Of a stretch of 64,000 nt of DNA, positions 27,732 to 37,227 are shown piece by piece (within the stretch, counting starts at the first letter, position 1; each line of letters starts with the position of its first letter). The stretch is from Allorhodopirellula heiligendammensis (lineage in GTDB: Bacteria; Planctomycetota; Planctomycetia; Pirellulales; Pirellulaceae), in the NCBI RefSeq assembly GCF_007860105.1, contig NZ_SJPU01000002.1:1415739-1479738 (forward strand), in the 5' to 3' direction. Position numbers and translations under genes: made by a program. A model generated the notes under the pieces. It saw only the letters and a program-made list of their open reading frames with translations, was not told where the DNA came from and made no database searches.

Positions 27732-29096
27732 ATGCCTGCATCCCCACGCCGCACGGTCATCAAACAGGGTCTCGATCTGCCTATTCTCGGTTGTCCCGAG
27801 CAACGTGTTGAGGTCGGTCCGTTGGTCCGCAGCGTAGCGCTGTTGGGTAACGATTACGTGGGTATGAAGCCAACGATGCTCGTTGCTCCGGGCGACCGGG
27901 TCGCCCTAGGGCAGCCGCTTTTCGAAGATAAGAAGACGCCGGGCGTCATCTACACGTCCCCTGGAGCGGGTACCGTCGGCGACGTGATTCGGGGTGCCAA
28001 GCGAAAGTTCGAGGCGGTCACGATCCAGCTCGATGGCGACGACGCTGTGACGTTCGAAGACGCTCGCGAGAAAGATCCTGTGTCCCTCGGTGGCGAGGGC
28101 GTGCAGTCCGTATTGGTTGCGAGCGGACTATGGCCCGCATTACGAACACGCCCCTTCGGCAAGGTTCCCGAGATTGGATCCAAGCCCAGCTCGATTTTTG
28201 TGACGGCGATCGATACCAATCCGCTGGCGGGCGATCCAGCGGTGGTGTTGAGTGAGCGAAAGAATCAGTTTGTGCTTGGTCTGCAGGCATTGACCCAGCT
28301 CGGCGAGGGTGCCGTGTATGTCTGTAAGGCCGAGGGAGCCTCGGTCGCCGGTGAAGAGGTCAAGGGTGTCACCATGGCCGAGTTCGCCGGGCCGCACCCG
28401 GCCGGGTTGGCGGGGACTCATATTCATTATCTCGATCCAGTAGGTCCGACTAAAACAGTTTGGTACATCGGCTACCAGGATGTCATTGCCATCGGCGCCT
28501 TGTTTCAGACGGGCCAGCTCGATGTCCGCCGCGTCATTTCATTGGCCGGCCCTAAAGTCAAACAGCCGCGTTTGATCGAGACACGACTCGGGGCTTGTAT
28601 TGACGATCTTGTTGCCGATGCGGTTGTCGGCGATTGCAAGGTGCGACTGATCTCGGGTTCCGTCTTGTGCGGTCACAATGCCGCGGCACCACACAATTAC
28701 CTCGGCCGTTATCACCAGCAGGTATCGGTGATTGAAGAGGGTGACCATCGTGAATTCTTGGGCTGGCAAAAGCCCGGCTTTGACAAGTATTCCGTAACGC
28801 GGGTGTTCGCTTCGGCGCTCAATCCATCCCAGAAGTTCGCATTCACGACGTCCACCGGCGGCAGTGAGCGAGCGATGGTGCCGTTGGGAACCTATGAAAA
28901 AGTCATGCCGATGGACATGCTGCCCACCCAGCTCCTGCGGTCGCTGATCGTCCGCGATACCGATGCGGCCCAGTCGCTCGGAGCACTCGAACTTGAAGAA
29001 GAAGATGTGGCCCTGTGCACGTTCGTGTGCCCAGGTAAATACGAATACGGATCGCTGTTGCGACAGAACTTGACCACGATTGAACGTGAAGGCTAA
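27732..29096 (+). CDS. nqrA: Na+-translocating NADH:quinone reductase subunit A
   Basis: A 454-residue soluble subunit, first of a complete nqrABCDEF set. The N-terminal [15 protein letters not shown] and [17 protein letters not shown], and later [26 protein letters not shown], match NqrA. NqrA takes part in quinone binding of the sodium pump that moves Na+ out while passing electrons from NADH to ubiquinone or menaquinone. The N-terminus is slightly longer than in Vibrio (start MPASPRR). Two bases separate its stop from nqrB. The promoter region (27502-27731) carries the inverted repeat described separately. Confidence 0.95.
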   Translation: MPASPRRTVIKQGLDLPILGCPEQRVEVGPLVRSVALLGNDYVGMKPTMLVAPGDRVALGQPLFEDKKTPGVIYTSPGAGTVGDVIRGAKRKFEAVTIQLDGDDAVTFEDAREKDPVSLGGEGVQSVLVASGLWPALRTRPFGKVPEIGSKPSSIFVTAIDTNPLAGDPAVVLSERKNQFVLGLQALTQLGEGAVYVCKAEGASVAGEEVKGVTMAEFAGPHPAGLAGTHIHYLDPVGPTKTVWYIGYQDVIAIGALFQTGQLDVRRVISLAGPKVKQPRLIETRLGACIDDLVADAVVGDCKVRLISGSVLCGHNAAAPHNYLGRYHQQVSVIEEGDHREFLGWQKPGFDKYSVTRVFASALNPSQKFAFTTSTGGSERAMVPLGTYEKVMPMDMLPTQLLRSLIVRDTDAAQSLGALELEEEDVALCTFVCPGKYEYGSLLRQNLTTIEREG

Positions 29097-29098
29097 AC

Positions 29099-30355
29099 AT
29101 GAAACCACTGCGTGACGCTTTTGATCGCGTTCACCCCTACTTTGCGAAGGGGGGGATCTTAGAAAAAGCCTACCCTGTCTACGAATCGATTGATACGTTT
29201 TTGTTCACGCCTGGTGAAACCACCCGGGGTCGAACGCACGTTCGCGATGGCATCGATTTGAAACGCATGATGATCACGGTCGTCATGGCTTTGATTCCGG
29301 TGACTTTGTTTGGGATGTGGAATGCGGGCTATCAAGCCAACTCGGCTATCGTGCAAATGACCGAAGCGGATGTACCGATCGAATATGATTGGCATCACAC
29401 GGTGCATACAGCCTTAGGGCTGGGGCATGATCCGAGTAGCTTCGTTGACAATTTTGTTTACGGGGCGATCTTCTTTATCCCGATTTACGTTGTCACCATG
29501 TTTGTTGGCGGTCATATCGAGATGGTATTCTCGGTGCTGCGGGGGCATGAGATCAACGAAGGCTTCTTGGTAACCGGGCTATTGTTCCCACTGACTCTGC
29601 CGCCCAATATTCCTTTGTGGCAGGTAGCTCTGGGGATCTCCTTTGGAGTGATTGTCGCGAAAGAGGTGTTCGGCGGTACCGGGCGTAACTTCCTGAATGT
29701 GGCGTTGGCGTCGCGAGCGTTCCTGTATTTCTCGTACGCTGCGAGTATCAGTGGTGACAAGGTGTGGACAGCGGTTGACGGTTTCAGTGGCGCGACGGCG
29801 TTGGGTCAAATGGCTGTCGCAGAGGGCGGTGCCATCGAATCGCTCGAACACGTCAAGTATGTGTGGGGCGAGACTGGCTCGATCACGTGGATGGACTCAT
29901 TCCTGGGCACGATTCAAGGTTGCTTTGGTGAGACCAGCACGCTGTTGTGTATTGTCGGTGCGTTGATCTTAATTGCCGCGGGAATTGGCTCGTGGCGGAT
30001 CATGTTGAGTGTGATTCTCGGAGTGATCGGTACCAGTCTGCTGCTCAATATGATCGGTAGTAAGAACAATCCGATGTTTGAAATTCCGTTCCACTGGCAC
30101 CTTGTGATCGGCGGTCTGGCATTTGGACTTGTCTTCATGGCGACCGACCCGGTCAGCGCTTCGATGACCAACACCGGTAAATGGTTTTATGGCATTTTGA
30201 TCGGATTCATGACCGTATTGATCCGCGTCATTAATCCCGCCTTCCCGGAGGGCATCATGTTGGCGATTTTGTTCGGCAACGTGTTTGCTCCCCTGATTGA
30301 TTATTTCGTCGTCCAAGCCAACGTCCGCCGGAGGGTTGCTCGCTATGCTAGCTAA
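29099..30355 (+). CDS. nqrB: Na+-translocating NADH:quinone reductase subunit B
   Basis: A 418-residue polytopic membrane subunit. The FMN attachment site is visible as [10 protein letters not shown] with Thr233, where ApbE would form the phosphoester bond. Membrane helices such as [18 protein letters not shown] and [22 protein letters not shown] are conserved NqrB/RnfD text; the latter includes the family segment [13 protein letters not shown]. NqrB also binds riboflavin and forms part of the Na+ path. The stop lies inside the start region of nqrC (11-base overlap). Confidence 0.96.
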   Translation: MKPLRDAFDRVHPYFAKGGILEKAYPVYESIDTFLFTPGETTRGRTHVRDGIDLKRMMITVVMALIPVTLFGMWNAGYQANSAIVQMTEADVPIEYDWHHTVHTALGLGHDPSSFVDNFVYGAIFFIPIYVVTMFVGGHIEMVFSVLRGHEINEGFLVTGLLFPLTLPPNIPLWQVALGISFGVIVAKEVFGGTGRNFLNVALASRAFLYFSYAASISGDKVWTAVDGFSGATALGQMAVAEGGAIESLEHVKYVWGETGSITWMDSFLGTIQGCFGETSTLLCIVGALILIAAGIGSWRIMLSVILGVIGTSLLLNMIGSKNNPMFEIPFHWHLVIGGLAFGLVFMATDPVSASMTNTGKWFYGILIGFMTVLIRVINPAFPEGIMLAILFGNVFAPLIDYFVVQANVRRRVARYAS

Positions 30356-31211
30356 AGATTCAACTCCAGGAACCATCCTGATAGCGACGATCCTGTGCGT
30401 CGTGTGTTCGCTCGCGGTGAGCGCTGCGGCGGTGGCGTTGAAGCCATACCAGGTTGAGAACGTCCGACTCGATCAAAAGAAGAATATTCTTGACGCGGCG
30501 GGGATCCCGACCGACGAGTTTGGCAAGCCCGCATCGGAACTCTCCAGCGCAGAGATCGACAATCTCTACAAGTGGGTTGAAGAAGAGATGGTCGACCTCG
30601 ATACCGGTGACTACGACACCGAGTTCGACAAGAGCACCTTCAATCTCGAAGAGCAGGCCAGCAACGTTTCGACGAGCGAGCCGATTGTGGGTGAGCCCTA
30701 TGACAATGGCGAAGATCGCCGGCCGAAATCAATGAAAGTCTTCTTGGTTCGACATGAAGGCGAAGGTCCGATCCAGCAGGTCGTGTTGCCGATCTATGGC
30801 AAAGGTCTGTGGGGAACTCTGTGGGGGTACCTGGCTCTCCAGAGTGATTTGACGACGGTTCAGGGCATCACGTTCTACCAGCACAAGGAAACGCCGGGGC
30901 TGGGCGGTGAAGTCGATAATCCCGCTTGGAAAGCGCAGTGGGACGGGCTTCAGCTTTACAACGACAAAGGCGAGCCAGCAGTCCATGTCGCCAAGGGGCC
31001 CGCATCAGAAGATGATCCGTCGGCTGTCGACGGTCTCTCGGGTGCAACCATCACGAGTAATGGCGTGACCGCGTTGGTCCAGTACTGGGTTAGTGATCAA
31101 GGCTATGGACCGTATTTAAAGAAGCTCAAGAAGCAGATTGAGAATGAAGCCGCCACCGGTGCGGAGACGTCCTCCTCTGCTGACAATTCAACGCCGAAGG
31201 CAGGAGCATAA
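30345..31211 (+). CDS. nqrC: Na+-translocating NADH:quinone reductase subunit C
   Basis: A 288-residue subunit with one N-terminal membrane helix ([20 protein letters not shown]) and a large periplasmic FMN-binding domain. The covalent FMN site is [13 protein letters not shown] with Thr235, the substrate of Apb[16 protein letters not shown] and [13 protein letters not shown] are conserved text. The ATG at 30345 is preceded by GGAGG about ten bases upstream; the frame is open earlier but overlaps nqrB. Confidence 0.95.
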   Translation: MLAKDSTPGTILIATILCVVCSLAVSAAAVALKPYQVENVRLDQKKNILDAAGIPTDEFGKPASELSSAEIDNLYKWVEEEMVDLDTGDYDTEFDKSTFNLEEQASNVSTSEPIVGEPYDNGEDRRPKSMKVFLVRHEGEGPIQQVVLPIYGKGLWGTLWGYLALQSDLTTVQGITFYQHKETPGLGGEVDNPAWKAQWDGLQLYNDKGEPAVHVAKGPASEDDPSAVDGLSGATITSNGVTALVQYWVSDQGYGPYLKKLKKQIENEAATGAETSSSADNSTPKAGA

Positions 31212-31214
31212 CCA

Positions 31215-31838
31215 ATGGCTAATAAACGTCTTGACGTGCTTATCGACCCCGTGGTTGATAACAATCCAATCACGCTGCAGGTGTTGGGGATTTGCTCTGC
31301 ACTGGCAGTGACGACCAAGATGGAAACGTCGGTGGTGATGGCGCTCGCGGTGATCGCCGTGACCGCGTGCAGCAACCTCGCTGTCAGCGCGATCCGCTCA
31401 TACATCCCCAGCAGCATCCGGATCATTGTGCAGATGTGCGTGATTGCGTCGCTGGTGATTGTGGTTGATCAATTCCTGAAGGCGTTTCTGTTCGATATCA
31501 GCAAGCAGCTGTCCGTCTTCGTCGGTCTGATTATCACTAATTGCATTGTGATGGGGCGGGCCGAGGGGTTTGCGATGAAGAACACCCCTGGCATCAGTTT
31601 TCTCGACGGGATCGGTAACGGTCTGGGGTACGGATTCGTGCTCTTGGTTGTCGCATTTTTCCGTGAGTTGTTCGGCAGCGGTTCGTTGTTTGGTTTCACC
31701 CTACTGGAGCTTGACCGCAACGGCGGTTGGTATAACCCCAATGGCTTGATGCTCTTGCCGCCGAGCGCCTTTTTTATCATCGGGATCATGATCTGGGTGA
31801 TCCGTCTGAACAAACCCGCACAAATCGAAGAGTCCTGA
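31215..31838 (+). CDS. nqrD: Na+-translocating NADH:quinone reductase subunit D
   Basis: A 207-residue membrane subunit with six predicted helices. [20 protein letters not shown] and [17 protein letters not shown] at the start, and [16 protein letters not shown], match NqrD/RnfE. The Cys in TNCIVMG is one of the conserved residues that, together with NqrE, holds the iron centre in the membrane. It starts four bases after the nqrC stop. Confidence 0.96.
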   Translation: MANKRLDVLIDPVVDNNPITLQVLGICSALAVTTKMETSVVMALAVIAVTACSNLAVSAIRSYIPSSIRIIVQMCVIASLVIVVDQFLKAFLFDISKQLSVFVGLIITNCIVMGRAEGFAMKNTPGISFLDGIGNGLGYGFVLLVVAFFRELFGSGSLFGFTLLELDRNGGWYNPNGLMLLPPSAFFIIGIMIWVIRLNKPAQIEES

Positions 31839-31845
31839 GGTCATC

Positions 31846-32490
31846 ATGAATCTATTCGAAATCCACTTAAGTATTTTCTTGAAGGCGGTCTTCGTCGAGA
31901 ACTTGGCACTAGCCTTTTTTCTTGGCATGTGCACGTTTCTAGCTGTTAGCAAGAGCGTGAAGACTGCGATCGGTTTAGGCATGGCCGTGATCGCGATTGA
32001 AACGATCACCGTGCCGGCAAACCAAGCGATCTATTCTTTGCTTTTGAAGAAAGGTGCATTGACGTGGGCGAACAAATTTATCGCCACGTCAACGGTCGAT
32101 TTTTCAACGATTGATCTCAGCTTCCTGTCGTTCATTAGCTTTATCGGTGTGATCGCGGCTCTCGTCCAGGTGCTCGAAATGTTCTTGGATAAGTTCATGC
32201 CGGCGCTCTACAACGAGCTGGGCATCTTTTTGCCGTTGATCACGGTGAACTGCGCCATTCTCGGTGCGTCGCTGTTCATGCAGGAACGCAACTACACGTT
32301 CCCTGAATCCATTACCTACGGCTTTGGTTGTGGGGTTGGCTGGGCATTGGCAATCATGGCACTCGCAGCGATTCGCGAAAAGCTCAAGTACAGCGACGTG
32401 CCGCCACCGCTCCGCGGGCTTGGTATCACGTTCATCACGACTGGACTGATGGCTCTGGCGTTCATGTCGTTCGGCGGCATTAAGCTTTAG
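31846..32490 (+). CDS. nqrE: Na+-translocating NADH:quinone reductase subunit E
   Basis: A 214-residue membrane subunit homologous to NqrD in inverted topology. [24 protein letters not shown] and [19 protein letters not shown] are diagnostic; Cys in VNCAILG and in FLGMCTF are the iron-site residues. The NqrM-like tail of the downstream fusion protein would be needed for this metal centre. It follows nqrD by seven bases. Confidence 0.96.
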   Translation: MNLFEIHLSIFLKAVFVENLALAFFLGMCTFLAVSKSVKTAIGLGMAVIAIETITVPANQAIYSLLLKKGALTWANKFIATSTVDFSTIDLSFLSFISFIGVIAALVQVLEMFLDKFMPALYNELGIFLPLITVNCAILGASLFMQERNYTFPESITYGFGCGVGWALAIMALAAIREKLKYSDVPPPLRGLGITFITTGLMALAFMSFGGIKL

Positions 32491-32556
32491 AGTCGCCTGT
32501 CACCTCCCTCATTGATTTCATTCCCTACGCACTTCACCGTACACGAGTCCCTTGTG

Positions 32557-33831
32557 ATGTTCACAACTCTTCTCTTGGGCGCCGCCCCATCGGATGCTGT
32601 CCCGCCGGCAGCTATCGTTGCCATCGGCGTCGCGATGTTCACCATCATTGTGCTCGCATTGGTGATGCTGATTTTGGCGGCAAAGAAGCAACTGGTTTCT
32701 TCCGGCAAGATCAAGATCATGATCAACGACCAAAAAGAAATCTCGGTTCCAGCGGGCGGGAAACTGCTCGGTGCTCTCGCCGACGCTGGCATTTTTGTTT
32801 CGAGTGCCTGTGGCGGTGGTGGGACATGTGCGCAGTGCAAAGTAAAGGTGCGGGAGGGAGGCGGCGATTTGTTGCCCACTGAAACCGGTCACATTAACAA
32901 GAAGGAAGCCGCTGAAGGGGAGCGTTTGAGCTGCCAGGTCGCCGTCAAGCAGGACATGAAGGTTGAAGTGCCCGCCGAAGCATTTGAAACCAAGAAATGG
33001 GAATGCACGGTTCGCAGCAATAACAACGTTGCTACCTTCATCAAAGAGTTCGTGCTTGAACTGCCTGCGGGTGAAGAGGTCAATTTCAAGGCCGGCGGAT
33101 ATATTCAGATTGAAGCTCCTCCGCATACGGTCCATTACAAAGACTTCGATATCGAAGAGCGATTCCACCCCGATTGGGATCAATACAAGATCTGGCGTTA
33201 TACGTCGAAGGTCGAAGAGCCTGTGGTTCGCGCCTATTCAATGGCTAATTATCCGGGCGAAAAGGGCATCATCATGCTCAACGTTCGTGTGGCCTCGCCA
33301 CCACCACGCGCCCCTGAAGGCACCCCGCCGGGCCAGATGAGCAGTTACATCTTCTCGCTCAAACCTGGCGACAAGGCGACGATCAGCGGTCCCTATGGTG
33401 AGTTCTTCATCAAAGATAGTAAGGCGGAAATGGTCTACATCGGCGGCGGTGCCGGCATGGCTCCGCTGCGAAGTCATATCTTCGAACTATTCAAACGCGA
33501 GAAAACCGATCGCAAGGTCAGTTACTGGTACGGCGGTCGGAGCATGCGGGAGTTGTTCTATGTCGATCACTTCCGTGAGATCGAGAAGGAGTTCCCGAAC
33601 TTTAAGTTCAATATCGCGTTGTCTGAGCCCGCACCGGAGGACAACTGGAACGGGTACACCGGGTTCATCCACCAGGTGTTGCTCGAGAACTACCTCAAGA
33701 ACCACCCGGCTCCTGAAGATATTGAGTATTACATCTGCGGTCCTCCGATGATGAACGCAGCCGTGTTCAAAATGCTCGATGATCTCGGCGTCGAGCCCGA
33801 GAACATCGCCTACGACGATTTTGGCGGTTAG
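32557..33831 (+). CDS. nqrF: Na+-translocating NADH:quinone reductase subunit F
   Basis: The NADH-oxidising subunit, about 424 residues. One N-terminal helix ([18 protein letters not shown]) is followed by a plant-type 2Fe-2S domain with Cys85, Cys91, Cys94 and Cys126 ([10 protein letters not shown] and LSCQVAV), an FAD domain with [13 protein letters not shown], and an NADH domain with [15 protein letters not shown] and [14 protein letters not shown]. Nearly every family motif matches the Vibrio protein. The frame is also open from a TTG at 32512; I prefer ATG 32557, which places the helix at the very start as in known NqrF. Confidence 0.96.
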   Translation: MFTTLLLGAAPSDAVPPAAIVAIGVAMFTIIVLALVMLILAAKKQLVSSGKIKIMINDQKEISVPAGGKLLGALADAGIFVSSACGGGGTCAQCKVKVREGGGDLLPTETGHINKKEAAEGERLSCQVAVKQDMKVEVPAEAFETKKWECTVRSNNNVATFIKEFVLELPAGEEVNFKAGGYIQIEAPPHTVHYKDFDIEERFHPDWDQYKIWRYTSKVEEPVVRAYSMANYPGEKGIIMLNVRVASPPPRAPEGTPPGQMSSYIFSLKPGDKATISGPYGEFFIKDSKAEMVYIGGGAGMAPLRSHIFELFKREKTDRKVSYWYGGRSMRELFYVDHFREIEKEFPNFKFNIALSEPAPEDNWNGYTGFIHQVLLENYLKNHPAPEDIEYYICGPPMMNAAVFKMLDDLGVEPENIAYDDFGG

Positions 33832-33838
33832 CCAGCAT

Positions 33839-33902
33839 GTCGCGCGGCTCGCGGAGCCGTAAGCGGATACCCGAATGCATTCGGCTTCGAGGGCCGAGCG
33901 AC
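33839..33902. other. Compact multi-hairpin element between nqrF and apbE
   Basis: In 64 bases: outer GTCGC (33839-33843) with GCGAC (33898-33902); a stem CGGCTC/GAGCCG (33845-33859); the 14-base palindrome CCGAATGCATTCGG (33871-33884); and TCGGC/GCCGA (33881-33885 and 33893-33897), which competes with the palindrome. It may act as a terminator, processing site or repeat element. Confidence 0.45.
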
Positions 33903-33922
33903 TTCACAGTAAACTGATAACG

Positions 33923-35329
33923 ATGATCCAGTCCGATCGCATGACGCGACGAGGTTTTCGCCCCGTCGCGTTTTTTAATGTCACTTTGACGCTTGTCCTG
34001 ACGAGTCTGTTCGCTGCTGTTGCTCCAGGTCTCGCCATGGCGCAGGCTCCCCCCGGCAGTCTGTTGTACTTCGGTGGTGAGACGATGGGGACGACGTACA
34101 GCGTGAAGGTGTCGCGGCCGCCTGACGACGTGGATTGGAAATCGAAGGCATCGCTCGCAGTCGACGAGGAGCTCCGCCGCGTCAACGACCAGATGTCAAC
34201 GTACTTGAAATCAAGTGAGCTGACGCGATTTAACGATTCGGCGTCGACGGATTGGTTCGAAGTCAGTCGCGAGACGGCCGAGGTGGTGCAATTTGCGTTG
34301 CATGTGGGAAAGAAATCCGAGGGCGCGTTTGATGTCACGGTGGGGCCCTTGGTTGATCGCTGGAGTTTCGGGCCTGGCAAACGCAATCAGGATGTCCCGA
34401 GCGACGAGGAACTCGATTCGATCGCGAAGCGAATTGGCCAGGCACATCTGTCCGCTCGGCTCGATCCGCCCGCGCTGAGAAAAGACATCCCGAACCTGAG
34501 AGTGGATTTGTCGGCGATTGCGAAAGGGCATGGCGTCGATCGCGTGGTCGACGTCTTGAATCGACTTGGTGCAGAGAACGTGTTCGTTGAAATCGGTGGT
34601 GAAGTACGGGTGACGGGGGATAAACTGACCTCCGATGGCAGCCAATCATGGAGGGTGGGGATACAGAAGCCCGATGCGATGAACAACGAGATTGTCGTCG
34701 CCTATGCGATGGATGATGTCGCCATGGCAACGTCGGGCGACTATCGAAATTATTTCGAGGTAGACGGTACTCGATTCTCGCATACGATTGATCCAGTCAC
34801 CCATCGTCCAGTGCGTCACAACATGGCGTCGGTGACCGTGATCGCACCAACGTGCATGGCTGCCGATGCGTGGGCAACCGCACTCGACGTCGTGGGGCCC
34901 GAGCGGGCGGTCGCGTTGGCCGATGAGAATGACTTAGATACGCTGTTGATCACACGCGGCGGTGATCCGGCTGAAGCGGACGCTGGTACCAACGAGGCAG
35001 AGGAAGATCATATGAATTTCATTGGAACGGGATCTTTGGCGACGATTGCCGACCAGATGCAGCGTGGTAGCGTGCTCGGTCAGGCGAAAGCTGAAGAAGG
35101 GGCGGGATTTCTCGACCAGATGGGCCCGGTGCTGCTGTTAACGGCCATTGGGTTTGCGGCGGTTTTGGTCGCCATGGCAATTGGTGTCATGTTCGGGCGG
35201 CAAAGTATCAGCGGCTCGTGCGGTGGACTGAACGCACGAACGGATGAAGACGGCGTGTCACGCTGTTCGCTCTGCAGTTCGCCCTCGGAAGGCTGTGAAA
35301 AGCTGAGAGAGAAGATTGAGAACAGTTAA
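33923..35329 (+). CDS. ApbE flavin transferase fused to NqrM-like maturation tail
   Basis: About 468 residues. An export signal (TLTLVLTSLFAAVAPGLAMA) is followed by an ApbE domain (about 45-365) with GGETMGTTYSV, VDLSAIAKGHGVDRV, GGEVRVTG and the Mg/FAD-site segment ADAWATALDVVGP. ApbE transfers FMN from FAD to the Thr of SGAT motifs, present here in NqrB and NqrC. After a linker, one membrane helix (about 403-423) leads to GVMFGRQSISGSCGGLN and Cys433, Cys448, Cys451 and Cys458, the hallmark of NqrM (DUF539), which supplies iron to the NqrD/E centre. In Vibrio and Pseudomonas these are two adjacent genes. The ATG at 33923 starts the signal; the frame is open from 33875. Confidence 0.92.
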   Translation: MIQSDRMTRRGFRPVAFFNVTLTLVLTSLFAAVAPGLAMAQAPPGSLLYFGGETMGTTYSVKVSRPPDDVDWKSKASLAVDEELRRVNDQMSTYLKSSELTRFNDSASTDWFEVSRETAEVVQFALHVGKKSEGAFDVTVGPLVDRWSFGPGKRNQDVPSDEELDSIAKRIGQAHLSARLDPPALRKDIPNLRVDLSAIAKGHGVDRVVDVLNRLGAENVFVEIGGEVRVTGDKLTSDGSQSWRVGIQKPDAMNNEIVVAYAMDDVAMATSGDYRNYFEVDGTRFSHTIDPVTHRPVRHNMASVTVIAPTCMAADAWATALDVVGPERAVALADENDLDTLLITRGGDPAEADAGTNEAEEDHMNFIGTGSLATIADQMQRGSVLGQAKAEEGAGFLDQMGPVLLLTAIGFAAVLVAMAIGVMFGRQSISGSCGGLNARTDEDGVSRCSLCSSPSEGCEKLREKIENS

Positions 35330-35346
35330 GCCGAGTCGTGATTTGC

Positions 35347-35877
35347 TCACGCGTAGAGCTGATAGAGCATTAGGTACACGAGCACGCCGGTGACCGAGAC
35401 ATACATCCAAATCGGAAATGCGTATCGCACCCATTTTTTGTGAGCCACGATGCGCCCATTCTTGGCTAAGTAAATCGCGCGAATCGCCAGGAACGGTACC
35501 GAGATCGCCAAGAGAATGTGCGGGATGAGAATCGAGAAATAGGTGATTCTCGCGGCCTGGGGAGCGTCTTTGGGAAACGGCCGATTCCACTGGCCGGTCG
35601 CTTCAAAGAGGGCTAGTTTGTGGAACAGGTAAAACCCCAGAAACGCGATGCTGACAAAGAACGCGTTGAGCATCAGTTTCTTATGTTTCTTTGCTCTGCC
35701 GTGTTTGATATTCCATAATCCCATCGCCAACAGCACAGTAGCGACAATGTTGAGAGCCGCATTGAGATGCGGCAAATAAAGAGCGAGAGCGTTCCACATG
35801 AGCAATTCTGCAGTGCCAGAGCGGGTGGGGGGAGGGTGGTGATGATGGTCGTCGTGTGCGTGCAAGTAAACTGGCAA
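35347..35877 (-). CDS. DUF420 membrane protein
   Basis: A 176-residue protein with four predicted helices. NAALNIVATVLLAMGLWNIKHGRAKKHKKLMLNAF (quoted only in part as a family pattern: LNxxxxVLLxxGxxxI, then HKxxM) and the later FLAIRAIYLAKNGRIVAHKKW are typical of DUF420, a family linked to cytochrome c oxidase genes (CtaM) in several phyla. No oxidase genes are nearby, so its role here is open. The N-terminus is His-rich (DDHHHHPPP). Start is TTG at 35877; an ATG at 35799 that removes the His-rich part is possible. It is convergent with the apbE fusion, 17 bases apart. Confidence 0.82.
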   Translation of the reverse strand: MPVYLHAHDDHHHHPPPTRSGTAELLMWNALALYLPHLNAALNIVATVLLAMGLWNIKHGRAKKHKKLMLNAFFVSIAFLGFYLFHKLALFEATGQWNRPFPKDAPQAARITYFSILIPHILLAISVPFLAIRAIYLAKNGRIVAHKKWVRYAFPIWMYVSVTGVLVYLMLYQLYA

Positions 35878-36028
35878 GGCGCCGCGGAGTCAGGCGGGCC
35901 GCTGTGAGTAAGAGAACACGGATCGGTTCCCCCGCGGGTAAAACCTGCCGACTTGCGTGCAGGTACTTAGCGTACCGATAAATCGTTGCAGCGCAAGCCA
36001 CCTCTGGGTATTCGTCGCGGTGCTGGAC

Positions 36029-37198
36029 TCAGGAATCCACAATTTCCGAGAGGGCTTCAGCGAGCCGATCCAGTTCCTCGAGCGTGGTGCCATGTCCACA
36101 GCTGATGCGGAGCGTTCCGGTGTCTCGTGTGCCCAGACAGTCATGCAGGCGTGCGGCACAGTGATAGCCGGAGCGAACTTCGATTGCGAATTCGGCATCA
36201 AGGATTGCAGCAGCCTCCGCACAGGACAGCAATTCGCCAAACTCAATGCTGGCGATCGGCAACTCACCCCGCGCGCCCACGACGCGGCAACCATGGATTG
36301 ATAGGAGGCGATCGTGTAGGTTGTCGGCGAGGATCTTCCAATGGTCGGGCGCGGTCGGGGGGCGATCGAGCGCCGCGTCCCAACCTGCCAACGCGGCAAT
36401 GTTCATGCTGCCCGGTTCGAGGCGCCCTGGCATGGCGTGGGGCATTTCATCGGCGAGTCCATCGTGCCCGCTACCGCCCTGCATGGTAGGCTCGATGCGA
36501 TCGTGTAAGTCCGGATGCAGGTACAACATTGCGATACCGAGCGGTCCGCCACTGCCCTTGTGGGCTGGCGCCGCCAAGACGTGCACGCCCATGGTGGCAA
36601 CGTTGAGCGGAAGATAGCCAAATGTTTGCGCCGCATCACACAGCAAAATGATCCGATCCGCAGGTGATCGCGAAGCATTGATCTGAGCGATTCTGTGGCC
36701 GATTTCCGCGACGCGATATCGGATGCCGGTCACATTGGACGCATCGGTCAACGCCACCATTCGTGTGCGATCTTGCATGGCGTCTGAGAGGGCGTCGACA
36801 TCGAGGTCGCCGTCGTCGTTGCATGCCACAATTTCTAGCTGAGCGCCAGCATGAGCGGTGGCACGGATGAGTGGTCGCAGGACCGAGTTATGCTCTGCTG
36901 CAGTAGTGATCACATGATGATCTCGGCCGACAATGCCTGGGATCAGTCCATGGATCGCAGCGTTGAGCGCCGCCGTGCAGCCGCTATGGAAGCTCACGCA
37001 CTCGGAAGCCGACGCACCCATGCGATCGGCGAGTCGACGACGTACGCGTTCGCGGATGGAGACGGCATGCCGGGCGGCCGTATAGTTACCGCGGGAAGCA
37101 TTAGCGCCCCAGTCACGCATGTAATCGGCCATGGCCTCGATGACGCCCGGCGCTTTGGGCCAACTTGTCGAGGCATGATCAAGATAGATACGCGTCAA
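36029..37198 (-). CDS. SufS/CsdB-like cysteine desulfurase family protein (class V aminotransferase)
   Basis: A 389-residue PLP enzyme. IYLDHASTSWPKAP opens the fold, TAAEHNSVLRPL lies near the cofactor, the Schiff-base lysine is Lys214 in APAHKGSGGPLG, and the desulfurase Cys is Cys347 in RSGYHCAARLH. It belongs to the group-II (SufS/CsdB-like) cysteine desulfurases, which take sulfur from cysteine for Fe-S or other cofactors. No other suf genes are near. No ATG fits after the upstream gene; TTG at 37198 with AAAGGG upstream gives a family-sized protein. The frame is open further upstream, but that would overlap the giant gene by about 150 bases. It is the last gene of the leftward giant-protein operon. 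Confidence 0.85.
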   Translation of the reverse strand: MTRIYLDHASTSWPKAPGVIEAMADYMRDWGANASRGNYTAARHAVSIRERVRRRLADRMGASASECVSFHSGCTAALNAAIHGLIPGIVGRDHHVITTAAEHNSVLRPLIRATAHAGAQLEIVACNDDGDLDVDALSDAMQDRTRMVALTDASNVTGIRYRVAEIGHRIAQINASRSPADRIILLCDAAQTFGYLPLNVATMGVHVLAAPAHKGSGGPLGIAMLYLHPDLHDRIEPTMQGGSGHDGLADEMPHAMPGRLEPGSMNIAALAGWDAALDRPPTAPDHWKILADNLHDRLLSIHGCRVVGARGELPIASIEFGELLSCAEAAAILDAEFAIEVRSGYHCAARLHDCLGTRDTGTLRISCGHGTTLEELDRLAEALSEIVDS

Positions 37199-37227
37199 GT
37201 CAGGGAACCCTTTCGCACGGAGGCTTT

